From assembly GCA_900708905.1 (NCBI GenBank), contig CAADRB010000049.1, positions 973,533 to 1,037,532 on the forward strand: DNA of 64,000 nt, read 5' to 3'. The DNA comes from Hymenolepis diminuta (Eukaryota > Platyhelminthes > Cestoda > Cyclophyllidea > Hymenolepididae). Positions within the stretch are counted from its first letter, which is position 1. Each line of letters starts with the position of its first letter. Below the pieces are notes generated by a model, which saw only the letters and a list, made by a program, of their open reading frames with translations, was not told the DNA's origin and ran no database searches. The position numbers and the translations under genes were made by a program. Below, in pieces: positions 1 to 13,344 of this stretch.

Positions 1-917
1 ACGGTCAACAAGCTCTAAATATTACGAACATAATCTAACTCATGAATATGAGTATCAATTTTGAACACTAGAGTATTCCTCGTGAGAATCTTGAGAACTC
101 AAACAGCAGAAAGTTAATAAAGTAAAGTTCTTGATGCTCCTCATTAATTACCGTATGACCCCCCTTTCCCGTTTCATACATCAGACTATTTGATGTTTCC
201 CATATTCGAACACCATCACACGATTCAAACACGTAGTTGTTTTGCAAGCAATACTACGGACAATGATAATAATAATGCGTCATGGACTTTCAGTACAGTA
301 AAAACAAGAAAATATATATTTGAGGAAATATCGATAATTTTTTGAAAATTAATATCCTTCCTTCCTTTATTATTGAATTTGAAAAAGTTCGTTGATAGAA
401 CATGATTCTCAAAGCAGTCTTTCACTACTCTTAAAGTTAGCTTCATTTCACGGAAATGCTTGAATTTCTACTTAACTGTTTTTCGAATAAGAACGAATAG
501 ATTTAATAAATAAATCCTATTATGTCCTTTAAACAGAAATTAAAAATTGACTGACTTCCCAAAAATATAGAGAATAATCGTACCTTTAAAAATATTTCCA
601 CCTTCGTATCTGAAGGCAAGCGTTCTATCCCTCCGTTATGATAATCTCATAAAACTTCCATATTTAGTGCATTTAATGACGTGATAAGACTTGGAGATAT
701 CAGAACTCTCCGAAAAATGTGAAAATATGTAGTACAGTTGGAAATCAATGCATGAACTAACTCGAAATAAGAGTAAAATTTAAGAATAGGGAAGAATAAA
801 AAGAAAATGATAAGATTTGCATCACACTCCCATTTTGAAGAAACTAAACTTTGAATGCAAACCAATGATCAACATCTCTGCTTTGTATTGAGTTAAAGTA
901 GGAATAGGTATGAAATA
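1..917. other. AT-rich flank, nothing recognised
   Basis: No gene, RNA or repeat that I can support. Confidence 0.5.
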
Positions 918-1015
918 GCTGTGCGCTGGTGGCACAGAGTTTGACGTGTCCGATTGCGAATTCAGAGTTCTCGGTGCTTAACCAGCGAGCGAAACGGCCA
1001 ACCAAATCATTAAAA
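918..1015 (+). repeat. Weak tRNA-like SINE fragment
   Basis: A GTGGCACAGAGTTTGACG stretch resembles an A box, and the tail (CGGCCAACCAAAT) recalls the GGCCAACCG piece of the copy near 2.4 kb. No clear B box, so only tentative. Confidence 0.3.
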
Positions 1016-1680
1016 TGATAGAATTTGAGTTTCTTATCAAAGCGGCTCCGTAATGTAATCTTTCTAACCGAAATGAGTGCTACAAAAAGCTTACTTAAAT
1101 TGAATTAAGAGTTATAAAAGTACAAAATTAATGAAATACTTAACTTGAGGCACGTAAAGACGATGAGTGCGTTAGTGAGAAAAACCCAATTGATTTTCAA
1201 ATCTATTCGTTTGAACTTTCTTTCCTTTTCATACTGCAACTATTATTGTTATTATTATTACTATGTAATTAGTGACCTGGAACTTCGACAAGAAAATTAT
1301 TATACCGAAAGAGGACAAAAAGGAGCAAAATAAAAAACGAACTATGCAACACGCAATCAGGGAAATATACCAATCTCTTTTTCTCGCCTTTAACTTTCAG
1401 TCAGAAGTAAATGTTTGTTTAGTGCTAGCGAAGATTTAAAATCAAAAAGGGTTTGTTTATAACCGTAGCTGAAAAAATTCGCATTGCAGCTCATTAAAAT
1501 GCCTAAATAAATTCAACTTGAGAACAAAGGGAACAAAACGAAGGGGTAAAGATCTAAAATAAAAAAATAACGATATATAATTAGTGCAATTAAACGAGCT
1601 TAGTCATTCCATTTTTAGGTGATGAAGCCAAGTAAAAGCCGATAATTATAAAGAAAAATTCCCTTAAATGTGATGCAGTG

Positions 1681-1830
1681 ATCAACGTGCACGTCTGCAG
1701 AAGTCAGAAGTCACGGAATCGATGTCCATCAGTGCGCATCTAGTGATGTGGGTGGTCAACCGCCCTGGTTAATCCTGGTAAACAAGAGGAACGGTAAAAT
1801 GCGAGGCTCTCACAAGAGCAGCTACAGGAA
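1681..1830 (+). repeat. SINE-like repeat, diverged copy
   Basis: 1712-1780 aligns by eye with 2442-2510: AATCGATGTCCATC against GTTCGATGCTCATC, then a shared GTGGTCAACCGC / ATGGCCAACCGC and CCTGGTTAA / ACTGGTTAA. The A box region is not evident. Confidence 0.5.
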
Positions 1831-2402
1831 AGTTTCCATAGGAAATTTATTTAAATATAAACGCGCCGAATATCAGCGATCGAAAGTATCCAATGATTTG
1901 ATGCTTTAAATGTAAAATGAAAGATTTAAAGTAATTCAAATTCTAATCAGCTCAAACCAAACTAAATTAAGACCACAGGAATGGGGAGGGAAGTACAGAA
2001 CAGTTATGGATATAAAAATCCCTAGTGCGTAGCAGCAGCTCTAAATGCCATTAACTCTGAAACCGTTCTAATTACACTCTGCTGAGAGATCAATAAAATC
2101 ACTGATTACATAATCTAGATGCGACATTCCATGACCTGCGTGATAAGCTGGAAAGGCAGCGTGATAATGAACATGGAAATTTCAGGTTAAAACGCCAACT
2201 ACCTGGGAGTCATCCACCAGTTGTAAAACTCGATATCATTTGAATACTGGCTAGACAAGAGCATGATTTTACTCTCCAAAACGTTGAAATTCAAGAGATA
2301 TATCTGACGTCTGTAGTTACTGAACCAAAAGCTTGACTCAAAATTCAAATTTCTTTCTACTAAATGTGCTTAAAAACTAAATATTACATAAGTGTTACTA
2401 AT

Positions 2403-2600
2403 AGTAACCGGTAGTCCAGTGGTTAATGTTCACTGCAAAGTAACGGGTTCGATGCTCATCGAAGTACATCCAGTGAGAATGGCCAACCGCACTGGTTAAG
2501 TATGGCTAATATAGTGTGTGGCAGATTTCCAGTTTCTCATTGAGGGGACTTCATAATACAACCCTTAACCCAAGTTAAGTGTTGGAAAGCGCTTTCCCAA
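2403..2600 (+). repeat. tRNA-derived SINE-like repeat
   Basis: GTAGTCCAGTGGTTA (2411-2425) fits a tRNA A box and GGGTTCGATGC (2445-2455) fits a B box, about 20 nt apart by internal spacing, followed by an unrelated tail. The 3' half of a tRNA cloverleaf cannot be folded, so this is a SINE head, not a tRNA gene. Related copy at 1681-1830. Confidence 0.6.
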
Positions 2601-3610
2601 ATGAGCTTGAGAATTATTAAACCATTAGTACAAGCAATAAAAAATAACCAGAAATATGTCCAACATATCACTAAAGTAGAGCTGCTAAAACGTCAAAAAA
2701 TGCTCGTCCATAGTGGCCATTAATACCGATTAATTCGGTAATCTGCAGTCTTATTTGATGTTTCGAGAACTGCGTTAAAATACTGCCCTCCTAAATGATT
2801 ATTTCAATGGCAAAAGGAGAACCAATTTATTCAACCAATCTTTCAGAAAGTTAATTGGCTAAGCTCAATGGGATAAAAATTAGGAAGAATAAAGTATGAG
2901 CCTTTTATGATCTGAACTCTTATCACATTGATTGTATAAAAGATATCCAATTTCAAATATAGCAGTAGAAGAAATGTATGATAAAGTGGTCAGTTAATTC
3001 TAAACCAGAGCAATCAAGAGCTATAAAACGCTTTTTCGCTATACTAAAATAGTTCCCCCGAGATCAAAAGTTGAATTACAATATTGAAGCTCACAAATTA
3101 AGCTATAATTGGAGTGTGATGCATCCAGGCTGACGAAATATTTCTATGCGAAATCTTATCAGGATCATAAAATAATGGCAGCAGAAAATTATACTCAGAA
3201 GCACGGAGATTCGAGACAAAATAATAACAACTGGAGAGGTGGAATGTGGCACAATTCTACATTCGATGATTTGATCCATTGAATGCGCAAAAGTGCCCGA
3301 CTTGAGGAGATCACATAAATATTAGTTACATATGATATTTTGAGTTGTTCGGTAGACGATATTCACTTGTGAGAATGTGAAGCCCTAACATATTTCAGAG
3401 ATCTCCGTAGCAATCAATACAATATAGTATATATGTTTATAAAAATAGGACCACATGCTTATTTTCAAATCTCCTTAAAGTATAAATGAAAAGCTTCAAG
3501 GAAAAATATTCCACCAAAAAGTTTGTAACTCGATGACGTATACGAGGGAACTTGCAAAAGCGTTACTTTGATTAAAATATAAGCCTTCAAAACCTATATT
3601 GATAGACATA
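2601..3610. other. AT-rich stretch, nothing recognised
   Basis: Lies downstream of the minus-strand gene end; no feature supported. Confidence 0.5.
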
Positions 3611-4749
3611 TTAAAAAGGATAAAACGCACCAATTGACTCTATCCGGAAACCAGGTGGAGGTTGCAATTGGGCACGCATCCAACAGCTCTTGAGAGTTCG
3701 CAGTGAGGCTTCATCTCCACCAATTAGGATGACAAAGGGTTCAATATGACCAAGAAGGAGACACTTTTTAAGTGCTTGGCTCAGATATGGATTAGTTGTA
3801 TTTACAACATTAACATTGAGGAACGATTTATAAACATCGTAAATATTGAATGTTCGAACAGCTAGTGCAAATTCTTGCTTAAAGGCGATAGCTATACAGC
3901 GTGTAGATGAAAGAATTCCTAAGTTCATATCCGTTTAGGTGCTCAGGAAAGAGTTATCAACGTATCGACTCGAGAGTAGATTCAAATCCAACCACGAGAA
4001 CGCAATCAACGAAATAAGCTAGTTCAGACCATTCGATTTGGTACAGCTTATTTAGCGGATTGAAACAAATTATCAATGACCTGAGAATTACAGAACCCTT
4101 AAAAAGTGCCTGATATAAAATGGCAGTAAATTCTATTTTATAATTTCGCAATTTGAATTTAAATTTTAACATATCTTATTTTAATTGATGATTTAGGTTT
4201 AATTAAAATACCTTTTCGTCGAGTCGCTAATAGCGAATACTGAATTCATATATCCTGCAATTACTAGATTTTCAGACCTGCTCATCGGCAAAAGGGCCTT
4301 TGATATTGTTTGCTTTACTAAATACATTTTAGTAAGTCCTCATTCTCTTCACATTTTGCCGTTTTTTATAAAAAAAACCTGCCCCTATTAGTATTGAATT
4401 ATGGACCATTTCGGTCTTTAGATTTAAAAGGTATCACACACCTCAGTAATAACTTCTTGTAATGTTTATTTGAATGCTACTTCTTATTGGGGTAATTTCG
4501 TTTATATTTTACTATCGTATGTTCGATTTCACTATCCTTGGCAGTTGTGCTTGTGTTTACTTATAAATGAATATACATTTAAATATTAAAGAACATTACG
4601 ACAAGCCATCAATTTAGGTAGTTCGATAGCACTTTTTGTTAGTAGAGGTAGTAAGTCGTCACAAAAATGTTTATACTTAAAATTATATACGCCATCATAT
4701 AAAAGCAACTTTATTGTTGGTATAATAGATCCATTGGTAAATAAATAAA
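3611..4749 (-). CDS. 3' part of an unidentified minus-strand gene (at least four exons)
   Basis: Exons in transcript order: 4749-4600, 4317-4212, 4080-3962, 3918-3611 (stop at 3613-3611). Introns of 282, 131 and 43 nt run GTAATG..TTTAG, GTATTT..CTCAG and GTTGAT..CTTAG, and all phases agree. The pieces read as ordinary protein rather than low complexity: KHFCDDLLPLLTKSAIELPK, then ALLPMSRSENLVIAGYMNSV, then YQIEWSELAYFVDCVLVVGF, then a last exon with NPYLSQALKKCLLLGHIEPF and LIGGDEASLRTLKSC and a basic/Pro end (QLQPPPGFRIESIGAFYPF). About 227 residues are covered; earlier exons should lie above 4750 (a frame with GMDPKKCVGSDMD near 4860-4910 may be one). I do not recognise the family. The last two exons are the firmest. 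Confidence 0.55.
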
Positions 4750-5290
4750 CTTATGACAAAGGTAATACACTTTGCTCTGCTTTAGTCATTTCAATGACGC
4801 TTTTATTTCTGTTTTCATTACTCTCTTTACATTTTTTAAAAGATTATTTTACTACGAATCCATATCCGATCCTACGCACTTCTTGGGATCCATACCACTT
4901 AAATCGGCATATTTTTATTTAGCTGTGTCATATTTGTAATTCAAAACTGTATCATTATTTAAATTTCCAGTAGTTAATTGAGATAACGATTATGACTCCC
5001 AGTTTCTTATGTGATTAGTATTCGATGTACGAATAATAGTAAATGCCTTGTCTGGATATTTATCTACTCATAAAAAGACTTTTAAGATAGAAATCAAAAT
5101 GAGCACAACTTTCAGGCAACAAATATTTTTAATTTGGCTTCCAAGTTCTGTTTTTCAAAATCTGTATATTTGTCTCTTTTTAATAAGGAATGATTAGTGA
5201 CGCATTCTACCATCTTATATTGTTGATCCTATTGGTTTATTCGCAATTTTACTTCGGAATTTGTACTTCTTGTTTAAATAAGTATTTTAT
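4750..5290. other. Stretch likely to hold upstream exons of the minus-strand gene
   Basis: A minus-strand frame at about 4860-4915 looks coding, but I could not join it in phase with confidence. Otherwise AT-rich. Confidence 0.3.
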
Positions 5291-5295
5291 TAATA

Positions 5296-5416
5296 TTGGA
5301 GCTAAGATGACAGCTAAAGTTTCACAGCTAACAAATTACAACAGCAATGACGGTCACCAATTCGTACCTGTTTGAGTAGGAGCTGACAACAATCGTGGAG
5401 CAGAACACCAAAACGT
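5296..5416. repeat. Dispersed repeat A, copy 1
   Basis: Aligns by eye with 7575-7684: shared AGCTAACAAATTAC, CCAATTCGTA, CTGTTTGAGTA, GAGCT(A/G)ACAACAAT and GCAGAACACCAA. Followed by a purine-rich GAGA tract (5449-5495) unique to this copy. Confidence 0.65.
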
Positions 5417-7574
5417 ATTCAAGGAAGCCAAAATGGGCTTGAAACGACTGAAAGAGAGAGTTAGAGAGAGGAGCGTGCAGAGGAAGAGAGAGGATGAGCA
5501 GGATGCCTAGGAGCCAGTCGCTGACAGGCATGCATTGTTATTGCGTGGGAAACAAAGGTAGGTTTATATGAGTCACTTCGATAAGGACGAGAGAGAACAT
5601 GTGGGCGGATGTGGTTTTATGTAAAACAAGGCAGTTATAGAAAGGTGGGGAGGGAGCGTTTAGACATGACAGATAGGGATTATGCGTCAAAGGGACATAA
5701 AGGACGTCACCCTAGCTTTGTGGACGAAAAACCGAATAAAAGGTAATTTGGAAATGCATAGGGAGTTAGCCTTCACCCCAATGAACCTTATCATTGTGAA
5801 GCTAAGAAATCTGGTAGAAATCATAATTTTTATGGTTTTGCTTATCTTTTAATGGGAGTGTTTTCTTCAAAATGCCACAGCTACAGAGTATCAAATACTT
5901 TTGTTAAAAAGAAGAAACAGATGGATTTTTAGTAACTGCTTCTGGGAGTTTTATTCTTTCCGCACGGTTGCCTAAGTAAAAAGAATTTCTTACGTTGACA
6001 ACTGCTCATCTGCTTCAGTTTCATCTCTCAATTTGTCTTCCAAGAAAAGCTGTTCACCGGTAATCAAGTGATAAACTGTATAGCAGTAAAGCAACGCAAG
6101 TCTCTGCGTACATTCTCTATTCATTTAATTCCTTGTGTCTTTCTTCCCTTTGTTCCATACTTTGTTTTCCCGTGCTAAAATTTTCCTGCACTTGTGATCA
6201 CAACCATTGGTTCCTCCGCTCACAGCTCTACATCAATCACTAGAATACAGGATTATGGAAAGTTTAATTTTTCGTTTGTATGTGGCAATTAAAAATGGCA
6301 AAGATAATCGTACCTCAGTCGTTGATATTTCTTCAGCTCTCAATATAGAGCAGTGACACCTTTAATACAATTTGTAGAATAAAAATTTTCATGTTTATAT
6401 GTGAGCTCTTCTGCATAGTTCTCATCGTCCTAAGTTAATTCGAAATCGAATCGGGTTGAGCTTTTGTTGAAATTCCTTAATTAGCCGTCTGCAGCAGCTC
6501 AGACTCTTAGTCTCTCTCGATAGTAACAGAAAATAAACTTTTTGATTATCTAAAATTAGGCAGATAAGTGGGAATTATAAGCATATAAGGACCCTATAAT
6601 GGATGTGAACCTTCATATAGGAAACGATATTTATAAACCTAAGGCTCACGACATGTAATTTTTTCTATTCTTTGCCGCATTTGATGGCACTTTGCTGTAA
6701 TATGCCATCTTGTGAGTAGACGGAAAGAAGATTTGAAATATGATGTTTAGGGTTTAAACCTGCTTGATTAGGAGTTTAAAACTGCCCATTAACTAAATTA
6801 ATATTGTATTAAATTCAAGAAACTAGGTCGAATTTTTAATATACCTTGTGCGTAAATATTCGAGTCTGACATCAGCTTTCTCTTGATAAGTATCTTCGGA
6901 TTTCGATTGAGAATCGACATTCGAAGAAGTTGTAATGGTTCCCTATTTCTTATAGGAAATTGCCTATTTCGGCTTTAATTTTGGAGGTTGGAAATTTTTC
7001 ATGCTCCACAAAAGTACATCTTGGGTGCCATGACTCAGACACTAAAATGTTCTACGTCCTACACTTTGTCTCCTCTGGGTCGATATTTACGATTGTCGTA
7101 GTAGAAACCAAGTTTAGTCAATAGATTCTCGCCTCTCTTGTAAGGGAGATGCTAAATTAACCCTGCTCTCAACTTTGAGTTGTAACATGCAGTTTCGAAC
7201 TTGTATAAATTGATGGCCACTCCAATTTTTAATGTTCTAGATCTTGTACAAAACATGAATGAACCTTTAAGTCACAGCTCTGACATTACAAATATTCATT
7301 TTAAAAGCGATTTACGGCGTTAAGTTTCGGTACTCAAGGGCGAATATCACTGCCACTAAACTTCATAGCTTAATTAGGGTCAAATTTTTCGCTGAAAATT
7401 TCCATAGCGTCAAGATTAACATGTTTTAGCTTTGACCATTTTAAAATGCCATCAGTGCACTATGACTCCAAAAATGTTTCGCAGTAGGAGGTAGAGAGAC
7501 ATACAAATGTTTCGCAGTTACACAGTGGTGCAATGATGGTTATTTTTAAGCAATTACATCTCCCTTCAAAAACT
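5417..7574. other. Intergenic, nothing recognised apart from a GA-rich tract
   Basis: Purine-rich GAGAGAG run at 5449-5495. No gene supported. Confidence 0.5.
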
Positions 7575-7684
7575 TGTTGGAGTTAGATAACAACCAACGG
7601 TTTGCAGCTAACAAATTACGACNNCCAATTCGTAGCTGTTTGAGTAAGAGCTAACAACAATTGTGAAGCAGAACACCAACAAAG
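7575..7684. repeat. Dispersed repeat A, copy 2, containing two unknown bases
   Basis: Second copy of the repeat at 5296-5416. Two Ns (7623-7624) sit where copy 1 has about 14 more bases (GCAATGACGGTCA region), so the Ns may mark an unresolved or collapsed gap. Confidence 0.65.
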
Positions 7685-10426
7685 AGCATTAAACTGGATG
7701 GAATGTGTGGATGACAGTAGGGACTGAGTACGTAAGAATAGATTTGGTAAATTTTGCGTCATAACGAGGATCTTTCCCACTTTCTTCTTTTTATTCATTG
7801 ATGATATCTCCCTTTTGTCATTACTCTCGAGGGTATTCCGCTTTATCTACATTTCTTACACTTGCCGTTTGAACTTAGTACAACTTTGTTATAAAACTTA
7901 TTTCCAATACACCGTCAACAACGAAATTGTAACGCTTCAAGGACATATGGTTGACTCTAAATTATTGTTTGAATGGCAGATCCACCATAATGTTAATTCT
8001 TTGACCCTCGGGATTCTTAATGGCACTATTACTTTCTCTTAATTCCTCATAAAGAGGCAAACTCGGTTTTCAGCGTAGGTCGTGTGTCTCGGAATCTTAA
8101 CAAGACTTTTCGGGCTCATAATTATTGTTGACCTTGAAATCTTGATTAAGCTAATTTAAGCAAATTAAGAACTGATAGGAAGCCTAATCGATTATTTTTC
8201 ATGCACTCAAAAGAATCTCAATCTCTTGTGCAATGGAGTATCGATTATTGACTTTCTGTACTCAGACGTGGATATGTAGGACCACCTGTGAAGGACCCTT
8301 CGCTGCAATTATTGGCTTACCTGACAGCCACTCATTTATCACATATCCAATTCTATATTATTATATTAATTTTCTTGATAGAAATCCGTCGCTTGACCAG
8401 CAAATCCTCTTTCTTCTTCCTAATGTGGTTTGTAACTTTAGGAAAGGACAAGTGAGCGTTATAATACGAACATTAATTTAACTTTTCTCGTTACATTTTT
8501 TGAATTAACTCCTCTTAAACAAATCATAGCTATACGTCGATATTCACAAAGACGTCTCTGCAGAATCGTTAAACGAACATCTATGGTGTTTCATTGTCAA
8601 TGATGCCTGTCTCTTAAGGGACACTGAAGGGGTTCCTGAATCTGAAGATAATCAACTTCCTAAAGGTCTAAGGACACAATTGTCAAACATATCGTCATTC
8701 GGAGATTTAAATATTATATGTCAGTTGCTGCATTAGCAGTATCCCGATTCCCTAATCTCATTGTTCGTAGTGCTTTTCATCTCTTTTACAGAAATTTCCA
8801 ACTGGTTATTGTTTCCGTTTGATAAAATTGACATTGATTCACCACTTGAAGGACTAGCAGGAAAATTCTCTGGTATTTAGACTTAGTTATTAAATATTAT
8901 CCATTGCAATAGCAGCGTCTTTGTTCTGTTGAATTATCTTACAATTTTCTTTGATCTCATTGTTTTAGTACTGACAATCTCCTTAACTAAAATTTCTGGG
9001 CGAATTATACTTCTAATTACTAATTAGTTCTACGTTGCTTAGCATTTTTCTTGGTAGACTTTTTGTGGAAAATGGGCACAAAGTTTTTGTACCAAAGTCA
9101 CGCCATTCCTGTTATATACCTAACGTTGGTAGAGGTTACTTGAAGACCTCACGGTACTCTTTACTGCTAGGAAATGTAATATTCTCCATGACTTTCAAAT
9201 TTATTAATTAAATGGCTGTCAACTTACTGAGTCAGTTTAATTTAGCTTGTTGAACAGATATTCGATCTGACCCAACCGGGTTTCCTACAGTCTACGACTA
9301 TATAGACCTACTCTTTGGAATTAGAGGTGAAGTGAGTAAGCACTGGGGGCTCGATCAGCACAGACTCAGAGATGATGTACCAACTGAAAACGCCAATGGC
9401 CACTTGGTAGCTGCTACGAGAACTACGACGATGGCTAGAGAATCATATGAAAGCTCTTCATTCAGATTTTCTTTATGAAAAACATGAAAATGAAATGAAA
9501 GAATAGGTCTGAAAGAACCTAAGATTCTAAAGCCCACATGAAGGAGGGATCTTTTGACCTCCTGAATTTCCCATTAATTACCTAAATGCAACCTCTTAAA
9601 AGTATTAAATCTCACCTCCCTTGTTTTTGAATGTTTGCTGAGATGAGAACATGTAAAGCACCACCCTTGTGCCAGTTCTACGTCGCTGAGATGCCGCAAA
9701 ACTACCTTATTGACTTCAGGCTCGTAACCTTATGGCTCCCTCACTATCTGCCGGACCCAACTACGTCGTCATGGAAATGGCTCTATCCTGTTCTCCTTTT
9801 CTTTGGGACATATTATTAGATTGCCAAGGTCAAACGACTATTTAGTCAAGAAAATTTGGTGACTTCTACAAGGAGATACGTTGATGGCTGCAAGCGCCGA
9901 AGATAGGAGGGTGCTACCATGAGGAGCTGAATCAGATAGAGGTGCAGAATTTGAAGATTCATTGAAGAGGCCCTTGTGAAGAATATAACTTAGCATTTTT
10001 AAGTTTGGGTTAGATAAGGAAAATTTAATTTTTGAAGAGCGCAAAGTATTACTTTCTTTTCGGTGAACGCTGACATACAAATGACATTAATTGGCTGTTT
10101 TTGTTTTGACAGCATGTACATTTACTGAGCCAATTAAGAGAAGGGTTACTGACAATATATTCTGGCATAGAGGAGGTTGAGGCTGATCATGTCAGGGTGA
10201 TCGATCGGATATCCCCTTGTATTCTGACATCCATGCTTGTTAACCAAAATTTGCCTGTTGTGGAAGTCAATATTTGCAACGGCGTAGTTACCAAATTTGC
10301 ATGGTAAAACTTCTATGCTGCAGAAATGCTAGGAGATCTAGTTCTGTTGCTAAAATATATTTCCCCCACCAGATTTCACTAGACAACAGCTGACGCAGAT
10401 TAGAAAGATACTTCATTTATTAGACA
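7685..10426. other. Intergenic stretch without supported genes
   Basis: Several open frames of 60-82 codons on both strands, none with a family pattern. One at 9838-10080 (minus) has a mixed composition and is left uncalled. Confidence 0.45.
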
Positions 10427-10668
10427 AAGGCATTATATTGCAATACAAGTTGTCTTCCTGTTGTTGACGTTAGGAGATCAAAACACGTCTGAGTGGATAA
10501 CGGTTTTATTCCCAAATGCCTGTCAAGATGTCAGGAACTATTTGACCCCTTGTCTCAATAATGGTGATGGGGGACTCTGAGATAACCTGTAGGAATTGAT
10601 TATCCTCAGATAAAATACAAACATCCCAGCTATGACCTTTGCTTTATCGGACTCCTATCAGTACAATT
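10427..10668. repeat. Dispersed repeat B, copy 1
   Basis: Aligns by eye with 25191-25411 over the full length: AATACAAGTTGT(C/T)TTCCTG, TTTTATTCCCAAATG, CTGTCAAGATGTCAGGA, TGTCTCAATAATG, AGCTATGA(C/T)CTTTG, TTT(A/G)TCGG. Function unknown; likely a transposon fragment. Confidence 0.7.
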
Positions 10669-12140
10669 TTGAACAGGCGTAATGGAGGATCTCGATAAGC
10701 CTAACTTTTACCAAGACTAATAATAATGAACATTTAAGAATGGGTCAGACACTGCCAGACCCCTATTTGGCTCTAGAGATGTTGAGGAAAGTTTACTTTC
10801 TGAGTCGCGCCACATACAAAAATTAGCTTAATTAACTGCGCATATTAGAAATGTTTCCCAAATATACATATTTATAGTACTTAAAGAATAAAATCAGTGG
10901 TATTGGTAAAGGAAAAAACAGTGAAGTGATGCGATGTGGGGCAGCATGTAGATGAACTTGTTAGAAGGAACAGATAATTGTATCAGCAACCAGCACGCGA
11001 ACGAATAAAACAATTTCTCCTTGAAAAATACTATTTCAGATTGAAAAAGTGGACCTTTGATTAAATTTGACGAAATTGATTTTACAGTAGTGTGAGGAAC
11101 GGTTGCAGTTCGTATTCCCGACTTGCCATAACGATCGCAAGGCAACATGACTCACTGTACTTTTTTCGTTTCCTGATTTACACAGCTCCAATATCACAGC
11201 AACTACGTCTTACAAAGTGATAAATTCGTTTATTATTTGTGTCATGCTCTACAATTTCTACGAGCTTCATTGATTTATGTAGAGTTTTTCTTAGAGCTTC
11301 CGCTTGCTTGACATATCCTAAAGCACCATCCTGTTCTCGTGCCTCACCAAATCCCTCAGATCGATTTCATAAACTTCCATTGATTTATTTCCTATGGCAG
11401 GGCTAAAAAGGTTTAAAACTTTTCATCATCAAGTGGAAAGCAGGAGAACTCGATCAACAACAAACTTGTCACATTTTCGAATCATCCGAGTTTGATTATT
11501 AGCTTTCAATATTTGCCTCAGTAAGTCATATGTTAAGGAAACTTTTCCATTTCGGCCTCTGAGTGATTTCATTTCCTACCCATTTTCGTACGCCATTCAG
11601 ATGGCATGTATTCACTCAAGGTCTTCGTCCAGTGTGTTATGCGGAAATGCACCTGAAATAATTGTTTGTTTTAGATAAGAAGCCCAGATATTACGCACGC
11701 AATCTGATAGATGAATGCAACAACTTTCAGGGCCTCATCGTCGAACCGACGATGACTGGCTCGAATATGGTTGAAAGCAATGAAAATCGAGCATGTCTAA
11801 GTAAGAAACTTAAAATCAGTCGATCTAGTGAAATCAACCTGACGTCGCAGTCTTAGACACAGTAGATATATCCCAATAACTCCAATTATAAACCGAGGTG
11901 CCAATTTTATGGTAGTTTCCACCTCCATAGATAATGTCCTTTCTTTAAACATTTGTACCTGGACTGCGATTCGTATTGACACAAGGAAGGATTCACCAGA
12001 GTAGTCAATGACGACCGTATCCATGATGCAGGAGATCTGTCTTAACTTCGTCAATCACACGGCATACTAATTACGGTGCAGGTTAATGTAAGTTGGTGTC
12101 GTTATGAAACCTTATCCATTAATGGGGAATCCTTGAGTAG
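10669..12140. other. Intergenic; possible remains of the retrotransposon gag region
   Basis: Precedes the protease segment of the gypsy element, so a gag remnant is expected here, but I see no zinc knuckle or other gag motif. Confidence 0.35.
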
Positions 12141-12146
12141 CAGGTT

Positions 12147-12345
12147 GACACTAGGTCAGACGTCACTATGGTTATCAATGGAGATTGGAAAACTATTGGT
12201 AGTCCCAAGCTAGATGCTGCTGGTGGTTCGGGTGATGCAGTGCAACTGTCGGGAGCAATGAAATGCGAGGCCGCCTTCAAAGGCAAAATCGCTGTCACTC
12301 TATGTTATGCAGCTGATTGAGATATCAACCTTCTCGAGATGGACC
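12147..12345 (+). pseudogene. Gypsy aspartic protease remnant
   Basis: DTRSDVT at the active site (family usually DTASDVT/DTGSD) followed by GSPKLDAA, AVQLSGAMKC and, after a TGA at 12318-12320, DINLLEMDL, the flap/ILG-like end typical of this clade. Confidence 0.75.
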
Positions 12346-12379
12346 TCAGCGTAACCTGCCAACAAGTACGAATAAAGGA

Positions 12380-13190
12380 GATAACGAAGTAATTCACAGC
12401 CTTGTTCGAGAGCACCTTGGGGAAGTGCACAAAGACGACAGACAGGCTATTTCTAAAACCAGGGGAAAATTGTGTGCTGCCACCAAAATGACCAGTACCC
12501 ATTGCAGTTATGCAAATTATCGGGGACAAATTGGTAAGCTTAGAACAGATGGGCGTATGGCAACTTGTTATATATTTGAAATGAGTGGCTCCAATTGTAG
12601 CGGTAAAAAAGGCAAGTGGGTGGGTTTGCATTTATGTAGATTTTTCGACGGGCCTAACTCATCGTTGGAGGATAATCAGCACCCACTACCCGTAGCAGAC
12701 ACACTTTTCACGACCTTGAATGGTGGAAAGTTCTTCGTGTAAATGGAACTTTCGGATGCTTACCTTCAAGTCGAAGCGGAAGTAGAGTCATGAATTTCTA
12801 ACGAACAACACCCATAGGAGGCTATTCCAGTATGCTAGACTACCTTTCAGAATCAAGACAGCCCCAGCCATTTTTGAATACATTATGGACAACATGATAT
12901 TGGGGCTAGTTGGTAGCGCGGCTTACTTGAACGACATCGTCGTAGTTGGAGATTCAGAGAAGGAACTTCAAGGCCACGACGAAAAACTCCTCTATCGTTC
13001 CCAAAAATATGGTTTCAACCTTCGGGGTGATAAATGCCAGTTATTCCTAACTTCCGTTAAATATCTTGGTTTTATTTCGATTCGACCGATCCCCGTCTTG
13101 ATTCAGACAAACTCGCGCAATTGCCATGATGCCTGGTCCAGCAAATTTAAATTTGCTTCGTTATTTTCTTGGTTGAATATCTGATTATAA
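12380..13190 (+). pseudogene. Gypsy reverse transcriptase remnant
   Basis: SSLEDNQHPLPVADTLFTTL with NGGKFF, then a stop, then ELSDAYLQVE, LFQYARLPF and TAPAIFEYIMDNM in shifted frames, then AAYLNDIVVVGDSEKE, YGFNLRGDKCQLF and VKYLGF. The catalytic YxDD reads YLND (12924-12935), so one active-site Asp is lost. Confidence 0.88.
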
Positions 13191-13344
13191 TTCTTTCTTA
13201 CCTTCTTTTCCCGTACATAGAGCTCCCTTCAACCAACTCCTCCACAAGGATACGCAGTGGAAGTGATCACCCGCATGCGAGGAGACCTTCTAGAGGCTAA
13301 GTTCAATGTTGAAATCGGAGTTGGTGCCGACTCACCATGATCCA

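Noticed and set aside
2403..2475. tRNA gene
   Set aside because: A and B boxes are present but the acceptor and T arms do not pair; fits a SINE head better.
9838..10080. 80-codon minus-strand frame
   Set aside because: Mixed composition but no motif or splice partner; left as uncalled.
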